This document shows positions 7,475 to 11,974 of a stretch of 11,974 nucleotides of DNA, piece after piece; position 1 is the stretch's first letter, and every line of letters starts with the position of its first letter. The notes under the pieces were generated by a model, which was not told the origin of the DNA, ran no database searches, and saw only the letters and a program-made list of their open reading frames with translations. The stretch is from an uncultured Helicobacteraceae bacterium (GTDB lineage Bacteria > Campylobacterota > Campylobacteria > Campylobacterales > Sulfurimonadaceae): assembly GCA_903903705.1 (NCBI GenBank), contig CAIUZU010000183.1, forward strand, positions 1 to 11,974, read 5' to 3'. Both the position numbers and the translations under genes were made by a program.

Positions 7475-8185
7475 TTGAGACTATCAAAAACTTTTCTAAC
7501 AAATGCAATCGCCACTCTGCTCGTTCTTATATCTTTTGCATTTGAGAACTATATCGGCTCTTTACTTCTCTACACCGGTCTCTTTGCGCTCTCAGGTTCT
7601 GTTACAAACCAACTGGCTATTCACATGTTATTTGAAAAAGTTCCATTTCTTTACGGTTCAGGAGTTATACCTCTAAGATTTGAAGCTTTTAAAGAGTCCA
7701 TAAAAAACCTTATGATGACTCAATTTTTTACACAAGAACAGATAGAGAGCTTCTTCGCCGATGAAGAAAAAAAGATAGATCTTGCTCCAGTCGTAGAAGA
7801 AACAGATTTTTCTCCTGCTTTTGATGCACTTAGCAGAACCGTAATGGAGTCATCTTTTGGGGGAATGCTCGGTATGTTTGGCGGAGCAAGCATACTGGAA
7901 AATCTTAGAGAACCATTCTCCATAAAGATGAAAAGTGCAGTCATTGAGATAGTAGAGAGCGATGCCTTCAATAACACGATGCAAAAACATCTAAAAAGTT
8001 CATCTCTAGGCGGTGACATGATAGAATCAATCGAAGATATCATAGACGCAAGACTGGGCGAACTCACACCGCTTATGGTAAAAGAGATGGTTTATAAGCT
8101 CATAAATGAACATCTCTCATGGCTAGTTGTATGGGGCGGAGTTTTTGGAGGAGCGATTGGTTTGGTTAGTTCACTTCTATTTTAA
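7475..8185 (+). CDS. DUF445 family membrane protein, short form
   Basis: Membrane protein of the DUF445 family (YheB/YjiN-like), function unknown. The 236 residues have the family's hydrophobic ends: an N-terminal membrane region of about residues 7-40 leading into VTNQLAIHMLFEK, then GSGVIPLRF, and a C-terminal membrane segment (LSWLVVWGGVFGGAIGL). The middle is a soluble helical region of about 140 residues, rich in Glu and Met. Many family members are close to 400 residues with a longer central domain, so this is a compact version; it is not obviously truncated, because both conserved ends are present. The start is TTG with AAGGAG six bases upstream. It is monocistronic and ends at a GC-rich hairpin. 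The family is linked only loosely to envelope functions, and nothing in the neighbourhood refines that. Confidence 0.85.
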   Translation: MRLSKTFLTNAIATLLVLISFAFENYIGSLLLYTGLFALSGSVTNQLAIHMLFEKVPFLYGSGVIPLRFEAFKESIKNLMMTQFFTQEQIESFFADEEKKIDLAPVVEETDFSPAFDALSRTVMESSFGGMLGMFGGASILENLREPFSIKMKSAVIEIVESDAFNNTMQKHLKSSSLGGDMIESIEDIIDARLGELTPLMVKEMVYKLINEHLSWLVVWGGVFGGAIGLVSSLLF

Positions 8186-8192
8186 CGCCAAT

Positions 8193-8210
8193 CGGGGTAA
8201 AGCCCCGTTT
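8193..8210. terminator. GC-rich hairpin between convergent genes
   Basis: CGGGG (8193-8197) and CCCCG (8203-8207) form a 5-bp GC stem with loop TAAAG, followed by TTT. The U-tract is short, but the position between two convergent stop codons (8185 plus, 8228 minus) fits a terminator, possibly serving both genes. Confidence 0.6.
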
Positions 8211-8227
8211 GTACATGCTACTAAACT

Positions 8228-8437
8228 TTATTTGGAAACAACTTCTATAACGACATCTGCCACTTCGATAATATCACCGCTGCGAATCTTAGCTCTTTTT
8301 CTAAGTTCAATTTCATCATTTCTTCTTACATGTCCATCGGCTACGATTAGCTTTGCTTCTGCTCCGCTATCGACTAAATCCAAAACTTTTAAAAGTTTAT
8401 AAAGCTCTATATATTCATCTTGTAACTCAAATTTCAT
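8228..8437 (-). CDS. S4-domain RNA-binding protein, YbcJ-like
   Basis: Small protein of 69 residues that consists of one S4-type RNA-binding domain. Visible features are the N-terminal helix with YIELYKLLKVLDLVDSG, then AKLIVADGHVRRNDEIELRK, the typical S4 turn in which a glycine-containing loop presents basic residues, and the closing IRSGDIIEV strand. Length and order match the YbcJ/YaaA-like stand-alone S4 proteins, which are thought to bind RNA, probably ribosomal or tRNA-like structures. I choose the ATG at 8437 because GGAG (8445-8448, minus strand) lies 7 nt upstream and the protein then begins at the family's usual point. An earlier in-frame ATG (8467) would add ten hydrophobic residues (MIAIIIWRSR) that do not belong to the fold. 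A TATAAT/TATGAT pair (8451-8468) overlaps that extension and probably holds the promoter. Confidence 0.88.
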   Translation of the reverse strand: MKFELQDEYIELYKLLKVLDLVDSGAEAKLIVADGHVRRNDEIELRKRAKIRSGDIIEVADVVIEVVSK

Positions 8438-8510
8438 TCTGCTTCTCCATATTATAATCGCAATCATATCAAAAAAAATGAAATTAGCTCAGATACGACA
8501 TCCAAAACAG

Positions 8511-8551
8511 ACGAACCCACATGTATTGATATACTGGTTTAATGGATTCGT
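8511..8551. repeat. Imperfect inverted repeat downstream of the 180-aa gene
   Basis: ACGAACCC (8511-8518) pairs with GGATTCGT (8544-8551), eight pairs on one strand with one G-T. Inside the 25-nt loop GTAT/ATAC (8523-8526 and 8531-8534) can form a second small stem. On the minus strand the structure is followed by CTGTTTT, so it may act as a weak terminator of the 180-residue gene. The rest of the spacer (8468-8561) holds nothing else convincing. Confidence 0.35.
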
Positions 8552-8561
8552 ATTGAAATTT

Positions 8562-9104
8562 TTAAGCTTCTTTATTTAATATAGAAAAACCCAAATCATA
8601 CATAGCCTTATCTACCATTTCTATGGCTCTATCCATAGTCTTTTGAGAAATTTCAGGAAGCTCTCCTCCCCACATCTCTTCGGCCTCTTTAAACCCTTGA
8701 AGCATTCCTTCTCTTCCGGCACGCATTTTTTCCTCATCTCCGGCTGCTCCGTTTATGACAAAGTTTGCTATCCTATCAGACGTTTGAGTTATACCAAAAA
8801 AACCATCCTCACTTATAAGTTCTGTTGCTTCTTCTTTTGAAAGTTCAGCAATCGGCTTACCGCCGTAGCCAATATCTTTTAAGAAAGTTTGAAACTCATC
8901 ATACTGCTTCTTAGAAAAATCACCCCCACTGGAGACAGAACCCTGAATGGATGCCGAGTTAAAAGCCATGGCATTGGAATTCTGCTTAATCTGCTCTCTT
9001 ATTTCCGAAGCCTCGTCTTTGGACAATTTTTCAGTAAATTGTGTCTTAATCTCCGATATGCCTTTCATTGGGCTAGAAGCCCCCACACTTGATGATATCT
9101 GCAT
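8562..9104 (-). CDS. Conserved protein of the family often mislabelled 'hydrogenase-4 component G'
   Basis: Soluble protein of 180 residues. The N-terminal third is Ser/Gln/Lys-rich and looks flexible, with no signal peptide. The C-terminal part (about residues 98-170) has the recognisable block FFGITQTSDRIANFVINGA, GREGMLQGFKEAEEMWGG and LPEISQKTMDRAIEMVD. I recall this block from many Campylobacterota proteins annotated as 'hydrogenase-4 component G'. That name seems unjustified here: there are no hydrogenase genes nearby, no metal or cofactor motif and no membrane segment. A very good sigma28-like promoter lies directly upstream, which suggests co-expression with late flagellar genes. The polar N-terminus starting MQISSSV resembles the unstructured export regions of flagellar-secreted proteins (inference). 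ATG at 9104 with AAAGGA (9111-9116, minus strand) 6 nt away. Biochemical function unknown. Confidence 0.82.
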   Translation of the reverse strand: MQISSSVGASSPMKGISEIKTQFTEKLSKDEASEIREQIKQNSNAMAFNSASIQGSVSSGGDFSKKQYDEFQTFLKDIGYGGKPIAELSKEEATELISEDGFFGITQTSDRIANFVINGAAGDEEKMRAGREGMLQGFKEAEEMWGGELPEISQKTMDRAIEMVDKAMYDLGFSILNKEA

Positions 9105-9131
9105 TGCAAATCCTTTAATTTATATACATAT

Positions 9132-9157
9132 ATATCGACTCAAACATGGCTTTTTTA
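9132..9157 (-). promoter_or_regulatory. Sigma28 (FliA)-like promoter of the 180-aa gene
   Basis: Minus strand: TAAA (9154-9157), 14-nt gap, GTCGATAT (9132-9139). This matches the sigma28 pattern TAAA-N15-GCCGATAA closely, with the CGATAT core typical of Campylobacter. The expected start near 9125 leaves about 20 nt to the ATG, enough for the AAAGGA RBS. Confidence 0.6.
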
Positions 9158-9191
9158 AAGTTTTTATTTTTTTGCATAAAAAGTTAAAACT

Positions 9192-9202
9192 TTTGCTATA
9201 AT
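9192..9202 (+). promoter_or_regulatory. Extended -10 promoter of the cold-shock gene
   Basis: TTTTGCTATAAT contains a consensus TATAAT (9197-9202) with an extended TGC immediately upstream, after a T-rich tract (about 9150-9195). It lies more than 120 nt before the ATG at 9326, which implies a long untranslated leader starting near 9209. Confidence 0.65.
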
Positions 9203-9208
9203 TTTTGT

Positions 9209-9317
9209 GATGAAAGATTTTTGTGTGCGAGCTCATCTATAGTATATTCTGCTAGACAAACGACTCTCCCTATATTTTGACTCCACTTCCAAAAGAAGTG
9301 AATTTTTACCAAAGAGG
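9209..9317 (+). promoter_or_regulatory. Long 5' leader of the cold-shock mRNA with hairpin and tiny uORF
   Basis: Between the predicted start (about 9209) and the RBS AGAGG (9313-9317) lie roughly 105 nt. Near its end CACTTC (9284-9289) pairs with GAAGTG (9295-9300) around loop CAAAA, followed by AATTTTT; the hairpin ends 12 nt before the RBS. A ten-codon open frame (9210-9242, MKDFCVRAHL) begins almost exactly at the predicted transcript start. Long structured leaders are known to regulate cspA in Escherichia coli by temperature; the same role here is inferred. Confidence 0.45.
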
Positions 9318-9325
9318 TACTACAC

Positions 9326-9544
9326 ATGGCAGAATTGCTAGACGGATCAGTTAAATGGTTCAATGAAGAAAAAGGTTATGGTTTCATACAACAAGAAAAT
9401 GGCGGTAAAGATGTATTTGTACACTTTCGTCAAGTAAACAGAACAGGACCAGGTCGTGTTTCTTTGGCTGAAGGTCAAAAGGTAACTTTTGAACTTGGTG
9501 AAGGTCAAAAAGGTCCTCAAGCTGAGAACGTAACACCTCTATAA
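9326..9544 (+). CDS. cspA: Cold-shock protein, CspA family
   Basis: Single cold-shock domain of 72 residues, the standard size. It binds single-stranded RNA/DNA and acts as an RNA chaperone in the cytoplasm. The fold's signatures are present: [15 protein letters not shown] (RNP1 in KGYGFI, residues 16-21) and DVFVHF (RNP2, residues 29-34), followed by the GQKVTFEL strand and the closing KGPQAENV. The ATG at 9326 has AGAGG (9313-9317) 8 nt upstream. The gene stands alone between its long leader and a strong terminator. The csp paralogue letter is by convention only. Whether it is cold-induced or constitutive cannot be told from the protein; the long leader favours post-transcriptional control. 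Confidence 0.95.
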   Translation: MAELLDGSVKWFNEEKGYGFIQQENGGKDVFVHFRQVNRTGPGRVSLAEGQKVTFELGEGQKGPQAENVTPL

Positions 9545-9552
9545 GGTTTTAC

Positions 9553-9579
9553 CTTGCGGGCTTTGTGCCTGCAAGTTTT
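9553..9579 (+). terminator. Rho-independent terminator of the cold-shock gene
   Basis: CTTGCGGGC (9553-9561) pairs with GCCTGCAAG (9567-9575), nine pairs with one G-T, loop TTTGT, followed by TTTT (9576-9579). It starts 8 nt after the stop codon. This is the best terminator in the window. Confidence 0.85.
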
Positions 9580-9603
9580 CTACATATTTAAGTCAATCTA
9601 AAC

Positions 9604-10020
9604 TCAAACACTCTTTAAAAAAACAAAACTCTTTTTCATAAAACTATTTTTTTCGTAAAATCTATGCGCATCTTCTCTTTGAAATCCTGAAGATAAAACT
9701 ATACTTTTACACATGCTCATCTTTGCGTAATCATGCAAATATTCGAGCATCATCACTCCATACCCACTTCCTCTAAATTTTTCGTCCGTTACTAAATCAA
9801 AAATAAACAGGTGTCTTCTATAGTAAAGGTTGGTTTGAACTGCAACTCCTGCATAGGTTATGAGTTTTTCACCATCCATAACGCCGAACATCTTATATTC
9901 CATACTTCTCATTTCATATATCAGATCTTCAAATTCATTATACGACAAGTCCGTTCGGAGTTGGGATACAACTTCATACGCCATTAAAAGCTCTTTTAAA
10001 TTCAACTCTCTTATTTGCAT
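9604..10020 (-). CDS. GNAT-family N-acetyltransferase
   Basis: Acetyl-CoA-dependent N-acetyltransferase of the GNAT superfamily, 138 residues, one compact domain. The acetyl-CoA pyrophosphate loop is clear: FDLVTDEKFRGSGYGVMML, with RGSGYG matching the R/Q-x-x-G-x-G/A signature of motif A. Motif B follows: SIVLSSGFQREDAHRFYEKN, with the Tyr of HRFYEKNSF at the usual place of the general acid. The acceptor substrate is unknown; small molecules, peptides and protein N-termini are all possible. I use the ATG at 10020 because AGGTGG lies just before it (about 10023-10028, minus strand). The in-frame GTG two codons upstream (10026) has a poorly placed RBS. A TATAAT at 10048-10053 (minus) is a suitable promoter. 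The gene is divergent from mqo and convergent with the cold-shock gene. Confidence 0.88.
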   Translation of the reverse strand: MQIRELNLKELLMAYEVVSQLRTDLSYNEFEDLIYEMRSMEYKMFGVMDGEKLITYAGVAVQTNLYYRRHLFIFDLVTDEKFRGSGYGVMMLEYLHDYAKMSMCKSIVLSSGFQREDAHRFYEKNSFMKKSFVFLKSV

Positions 10021-10058
10021 GTCCACCTGCCTAAAATATTATAAAGTATTATAACAAA

Positions 10059-10069
10059 TTTGCTACAAT
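10059..10069 (+). promoter_or_regulatory. Extended -10 promoter of mqo
   Basis: TTTGCTACAAT, with TACAAT at 10064-10069 and a TGC extension, lies 32 nt before the ATG at 10102. It repeats the TTTGCTATAAT element of the cold-shock gene. The minus-strand -10 of the GNAT gene (10048-10053) lies just beside it, so the two divergent promoters nearly overlap. Confidence 0.55.
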
Positions 10070-10101
10070 ACAGCTAAATCCAACAAATACGGAAATATAT
10101 A

Positions 10102-11598
10102 ATGGCTGCTAAAAACTTTGAAGTGATAATTATCGGAGCAGGAGTTTCAGGCACGGCATTAGCATATGAGCTTGCCAGATATACGGATATTGGCTCAATT
10201 GGCATTATTGAAAAATATGAAGACATTGCTACACTAAATTCATGTGCAACAAGCAACTCTCAAACCATACATGTAGGAGATATAGAAACCAACTACACTC
10301 TTGAAAAAGCAGCCATTACAAAGCGGACTGCAAAGATGGTTGAGAAATATTGCCTTCAACATGACTATCAAAACGAAATAATATTTTCACACCAAAAGAT
10401 GGCTCTTGGAGTAGGCAAAAAAGAGGTTGAATTTTTACTCCATCGCTATGAAGAGTTTTCCGAGCTCTTTCCATATCTGGAAGTTTGGAATAAAGAGAAA
10501 TTAAAAGAGTTAGAGCCCAGAGTTGTATTTGATGAAAACGGCAATGAGCGGCGAGAGGAGATTGTAGGAATCGGTGCAAGAGGAGAATGGACTACCGTTG
10601 ATTATCAAAAACTCTCAAAATCATTTTTAGATAATGCTAAAAAAGAGAGTGGCACGGATGTTGAGTTGTTTTTAAATACTCAAGTACAAGAGATTAAAAA
10701 AAGCAAAAAACGCGGATATGTAGTTAAAACAGACAACAAGACGTTTTATGCCGACTTTGTAGTTGTAGATGCCGGCGCTCATTCACTCTTCTTGGCACAC
10801 AAAATGGGCTTTGGTCTAAATCTCGGCTGTTTGCCTGTCGCCGGAAGTTTTTATATGACAAATGAAAAAATGCTAAACGGAAAAGTATATATGATTCAAA
10901 ATCCAAAGCTCCCGTTTGCGGCTCTTCATGGAGATCCTGACGTGCTTGCAGATGGAAATACTCGCTTTGGTCCGACCGCACTTATGTTACCAAAACTAGA
11001 ACGTTACAAAAGCGGAACGTATATTGATTTTTGGAAGACTCTTCGGTTTGATAAAAATATTGCAATCGCATTATGGAAACTCTTACGGGAGAGCGACATC
11101 CGCAACTACATCTTGAAAAACTTTCTTTTTGAAATTCCTTTTATAAACAAATATCTGTTTTTAAATGATGCCAGAAAAATTGTTCCCTCACTAAAACTTA
11201 ACGAATTTAAATATGCCAAAGGTTTTGGGGGAGTTCGTCCTCAAGTGTTAAATAAAGATGAGCAAAGACTTCTTTTAGGTGAAGCTTCCATTTATACCGG
11301 AGAGGGAGTAATTTTCAACATGACACCATCACCAGGTGCAACTTCATGTTTGGGAAATGCAGAGAGAGATCTGAAATATATAGTAAAATACCTCGGGAAA
11401 AACTTTAAAGAAGATAAGTTTAAAGATGAGTTGACCGATGGCGAATATTGTGCGCTCCCTCAGCCTATTGCATCGCAAAAGGCTGTCGTAAACCTTATCA
11501 GAGCTGAAATTCAAAGAACACAAGAGAAGTTCTTTCAAGAGTTGCATGTAGGCAAACCTGATGCTGATTTTTGGGATAAACCACACAGCAAACTCTAA
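10102..11598 (+). CDS. mqo: Malate:quinone oxidoreductase (FAD-dependent)
   Basis: Peripheral membrane flavoenzyme (EC 1.1.5.4) that oxidises malate to oxaloacetate and passes the electrons to the quinone pool. The 498 residues begin with the FAD-binding Rossmann loop GAGVSG (12-17) and Glu37 at the end of the second strand (GIIEKYE). Family blocks follow: SNSQTIHVGDIETNYT (51-66), LGCLPVAGSFY, NPKLPFAALHGDPDV, TRFGPTALMLPKLERY, GFGGVRPQVL (374-383) and TPSPGATSCLGNAERD (408-423). These match the Helicobacter/Campylobacter Mqo type as I recall it (about 450 residues). The extra length is a C-terminal tail of about 45 residues after the common core, containing CALPQP and a charged helix. The RBS is modest (GGAAA, about 10091-10095). 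The lipoprotein gene starts 18 nt downstream and may be co-transcribed. In an organism with a reductive TCA cycle, Mqo would act in the oxidative direction (inference). Confidence 0.92.
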   Translation: MAAKNFEVIIIGAGVSGTALAYELARYTDIGSIGIIEKYEDIATLNSCATSNSQTIHVGDIETNYTLEKAAITKRTAKMVEKYCLQHDYQNEIIFSHQKMALGVGKKEVEFLLHRYEEFSELFPYLEVWNKEKLKELEPRVVFDENGNERREEIVGIGARGEWTTVDYQKLSKSFLDNAKKESGTDVELFLNTQVQEIKKSKKRGYVVKTDNKTFYADFVVVDAGAHSLFLAHKMGFGLNLGCLPVAGSFYMTNEKMLNGKVYMIQNPKLPFAALHGDPDVLADGNTRFGPTALMLPKLERYKSGTYIDFWKTLRFDKNIAIALWKLLRESDIRNYILKNFLFEIPFINKYLFLNDARKIVPSLKLNEFKYAKGFGGVRPQVLNKDEQRLLLGEASIYTGEGVIFNMTPSPGATSCLGNAERDLKYIVKYLGKNFKEDKFKDELTDGEYCALPQPIASQKAVVNLIRAEIQRTQEKFFQELHVGKPDADFWDKPHSKL

Positions 11599-11616
11599 TA
11601 AAAATAAAGGAAAAAA

Positions 11617-11757
11617 ATGAGAACTTTACTACTAGCTATAATTACAATATCAATATTTGCCGGATGCAGTGCAAAAGAGATCAATTCAGGAGTTGATAGC
11701 GTTACCGGAGATATCAAAAATGCTTTTGAAAAAGGAAAAGACAAATCTGCGAATTGA
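11617..11757 (+). CDS. Small lipoprotein, 46 aa, entericidin-like
   Basis: Very small envelope lipoprotein of 46 residues. It begins MRTLLLAIITISIFAGC: one basic residue, a hydrophobic core and a lipobox (FAGC) with the lipidated cysteine at residue 17. The mature part is only about 30 residues, polar and probably helical (CSAKEINSGVDSVTGDIKNA, then a Lys-rich end). The pattern of a lipidated Cys followed by a short amphipathic Gly/Asp/Ala/Lys helix recalls the entericidin A/B family, but the match is weak and I do not assign that function. The ATG at 11617 follows AAAGG (11606-11610) by 6 nt. It starts 18 nt after the mqo stop, so it probably shares the mqo transcript. No terminator is evident after it. 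Confidence 0.8.
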   Translation: MRTLLLAIITISIFAGCSAKEINSGVDSVTGDIKNAFEKGKDKSAN

Positions 11758-11781
11758 CAATAATTAGTTTTTAAACAACAC

Positions 11782-11835
11782 TTGGCTACAATCGCACAAA
11801 ATAATAGATACCTTTAAGTTGTATCTAAGCGAGAG
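11782..11835 (+). promoter_or_regulatory. Promoter and hairpin-containing leader of the truncated ABC-type gene
   Basis: TTGGCTACAAT (TACAAT at 11787-11792) is a -10 element of the style used by mqo. The predicted leader carries a perfect 7-bp inverted repeat, TAGATAC (11805-11811) and GTATCTA (11821-11827), with a 9-nt loop, followed by RBS GAGAG (11831-11835), which is 8 nt before the ATG at 11844. Confidence 0.4.
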
Positions 11836-11843
11836 ATAAAATC

Positions 11844-11942
11844 ATGGTAACAGTACAAAATTTAGTTATGCGTTATGGAAATCCAGCAAAGTCGATGCTG
11901 CAATTGCTATCGCTGACTTACGAATCCGCTTCGGTGTCATGA
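11844..11942 (+). pseudogene. 5' end of an ABC ATPase (ABC-F-like) gene, disrupted or chimeric after about 13 codons
   Basis: The first 13 codons encode MVTVQNLVMRYGN, which looks like the first strand of an ABC-F/ABC ATPase domain, with the aromatic A-loop position at RYG. I would expect a continuation such as xxLFxxV and a Walker A near residue 38. Instead, after 11882 the frame runs into unrelated residues (PAKSMLQLLSLTYES...) and stops at 11940-11942, giving only 32 residues and no Walker A. The promoter-like element, RBS and start are intact upstream. The 92 bases after 11882 are about 48% G+C by hand count, clearly above the surrounding A+T-rich DNA. This could be an insertion of foreign DNA such as a mobile element end, a real rearrangement, or an assembly chimera at a contig end. 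The identification rests on 13 residues and is tentative. Confidence 0.4.
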
Positions 11943-11974
11943 AAAGAGTGCAAAGACCCATGATAAGTCTGTCC
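11883..11974. other. Compositionally distinct 92-bp right end, origin unknown
   Basis: Higher G+C (about 48%) than the flanking sequence, and unrelated to the expected continuation of the ABC-type gene. One plus-strand frame (from the TCC at 11881) stays open to the window end, and one minus-strand frame stays open from the window end into this stretch. Neither gives a product I recognise, and no terminal inverted repeat or target duplication can be tested because the other side is missing. Confidence 0.35.

Noticed and set aside
8484-8492. TTAGCTCAG, resembling a tRNA D-arm
   Set aside because: No acceptor stem, anticodon arm or T-arm at tRNA spacing around it.
8478-8579. Plus-strand 33-codon ORF (starting MKLAQIRHPKQ) in the spacer
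   Set aside because: No Shine-Dalgarno, overlaps the 3' end of the 180-residue gene, and lies in a stretch better explained as 3' UTR/inverted repeat; too short to support alone.
1-11974. A coherent new defence or mobile system
   Set aside because: Genes alternate in strand, most belong to known housekeeping or envelope families, and there are no nuclease, integrase, transposase, toxin-antitoxin or CRISPR features that I can support.

Overview
The window looks like chromosome of a low-GC, free-living member of the Campylobacterota, most likely Sulfurimonas or a close relative. The evidence is a CZB-type chemoreceptor, a FlaC-like short flagellin, a Campylobacter/Helicobacter-type malate:quinone oxidoreductase, A+T-rich spacers, and promoters that consist of an extended -10 box (TTTAGTATAAT or TTTGCTAYAAT) without a clear -35. 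This placement rests on protein features recalled from memory, not on a database search.

Layout. 49-1944 (+) is a membrane chemoreceptor with a C-terminal zinc-binding CZB domain. 1953-2321 (-) is a small unknown charged protein that converges on it. 2383-2784 (+) is an exported single-domain rhodanese, divergent from the unknown gene across a palindromic -10 element. 2891-6470 (-) is a probable two-gene operon: an unrecognised 161-residue protein followed by a solo RND efflux permease. 6565-7314 (-) is a FlaC-like secreted flagellin with a sigma28-like promoter. 7475-8185 (+) is a short DUF445 membrane protein. 8228-8437 (-) is a 69-residue S4-type RNA-binding protein. 8562-9104 (-) is a 180-residue protein of a family often mislabelled 'hydrogenase-4 component G', with the best sigma28-like promoter of the window. 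9326-9544 (+) is a cold-shock protein behind a leader of roughly 115 nt. 9604-10020 (-) is a GNAT acetyltransferase. 10102-11598 (+) is malate:quinone oxidoreductase, followed by a 46-residue lipoprotein (11617-11757). At 11844 a gene starts like an ABC-F/ABC ATPase but loses that identity after about 13 codons, at a sharp change in composition.

How the genes relate. Most are single housekeeping or accessory genes in alternating orientation, so this is not one functional island. The common thread is motility: the chemoreceptor, the FlaC-like flagellin and the 180-residue protein are all flagella/chemotaxis associated, and the last two share the same sigma28-like promoter layout (TAAA, 14-16 nt, NNNGATAT, about 20 nt to the ATG). 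Mqo feeds malate electrons into the quinone pool, and the exported rhodanese fits a sulfur-metabolising lifestyle, though that link is inferred. I found no CRISPR array, tRNA, rRNA or complete mobile element. The items most worth following up are the palindromic bidirectional promoter, the two sigma28-like promoters, the cold-shock leader, the solo RND pump and the right-end junction.
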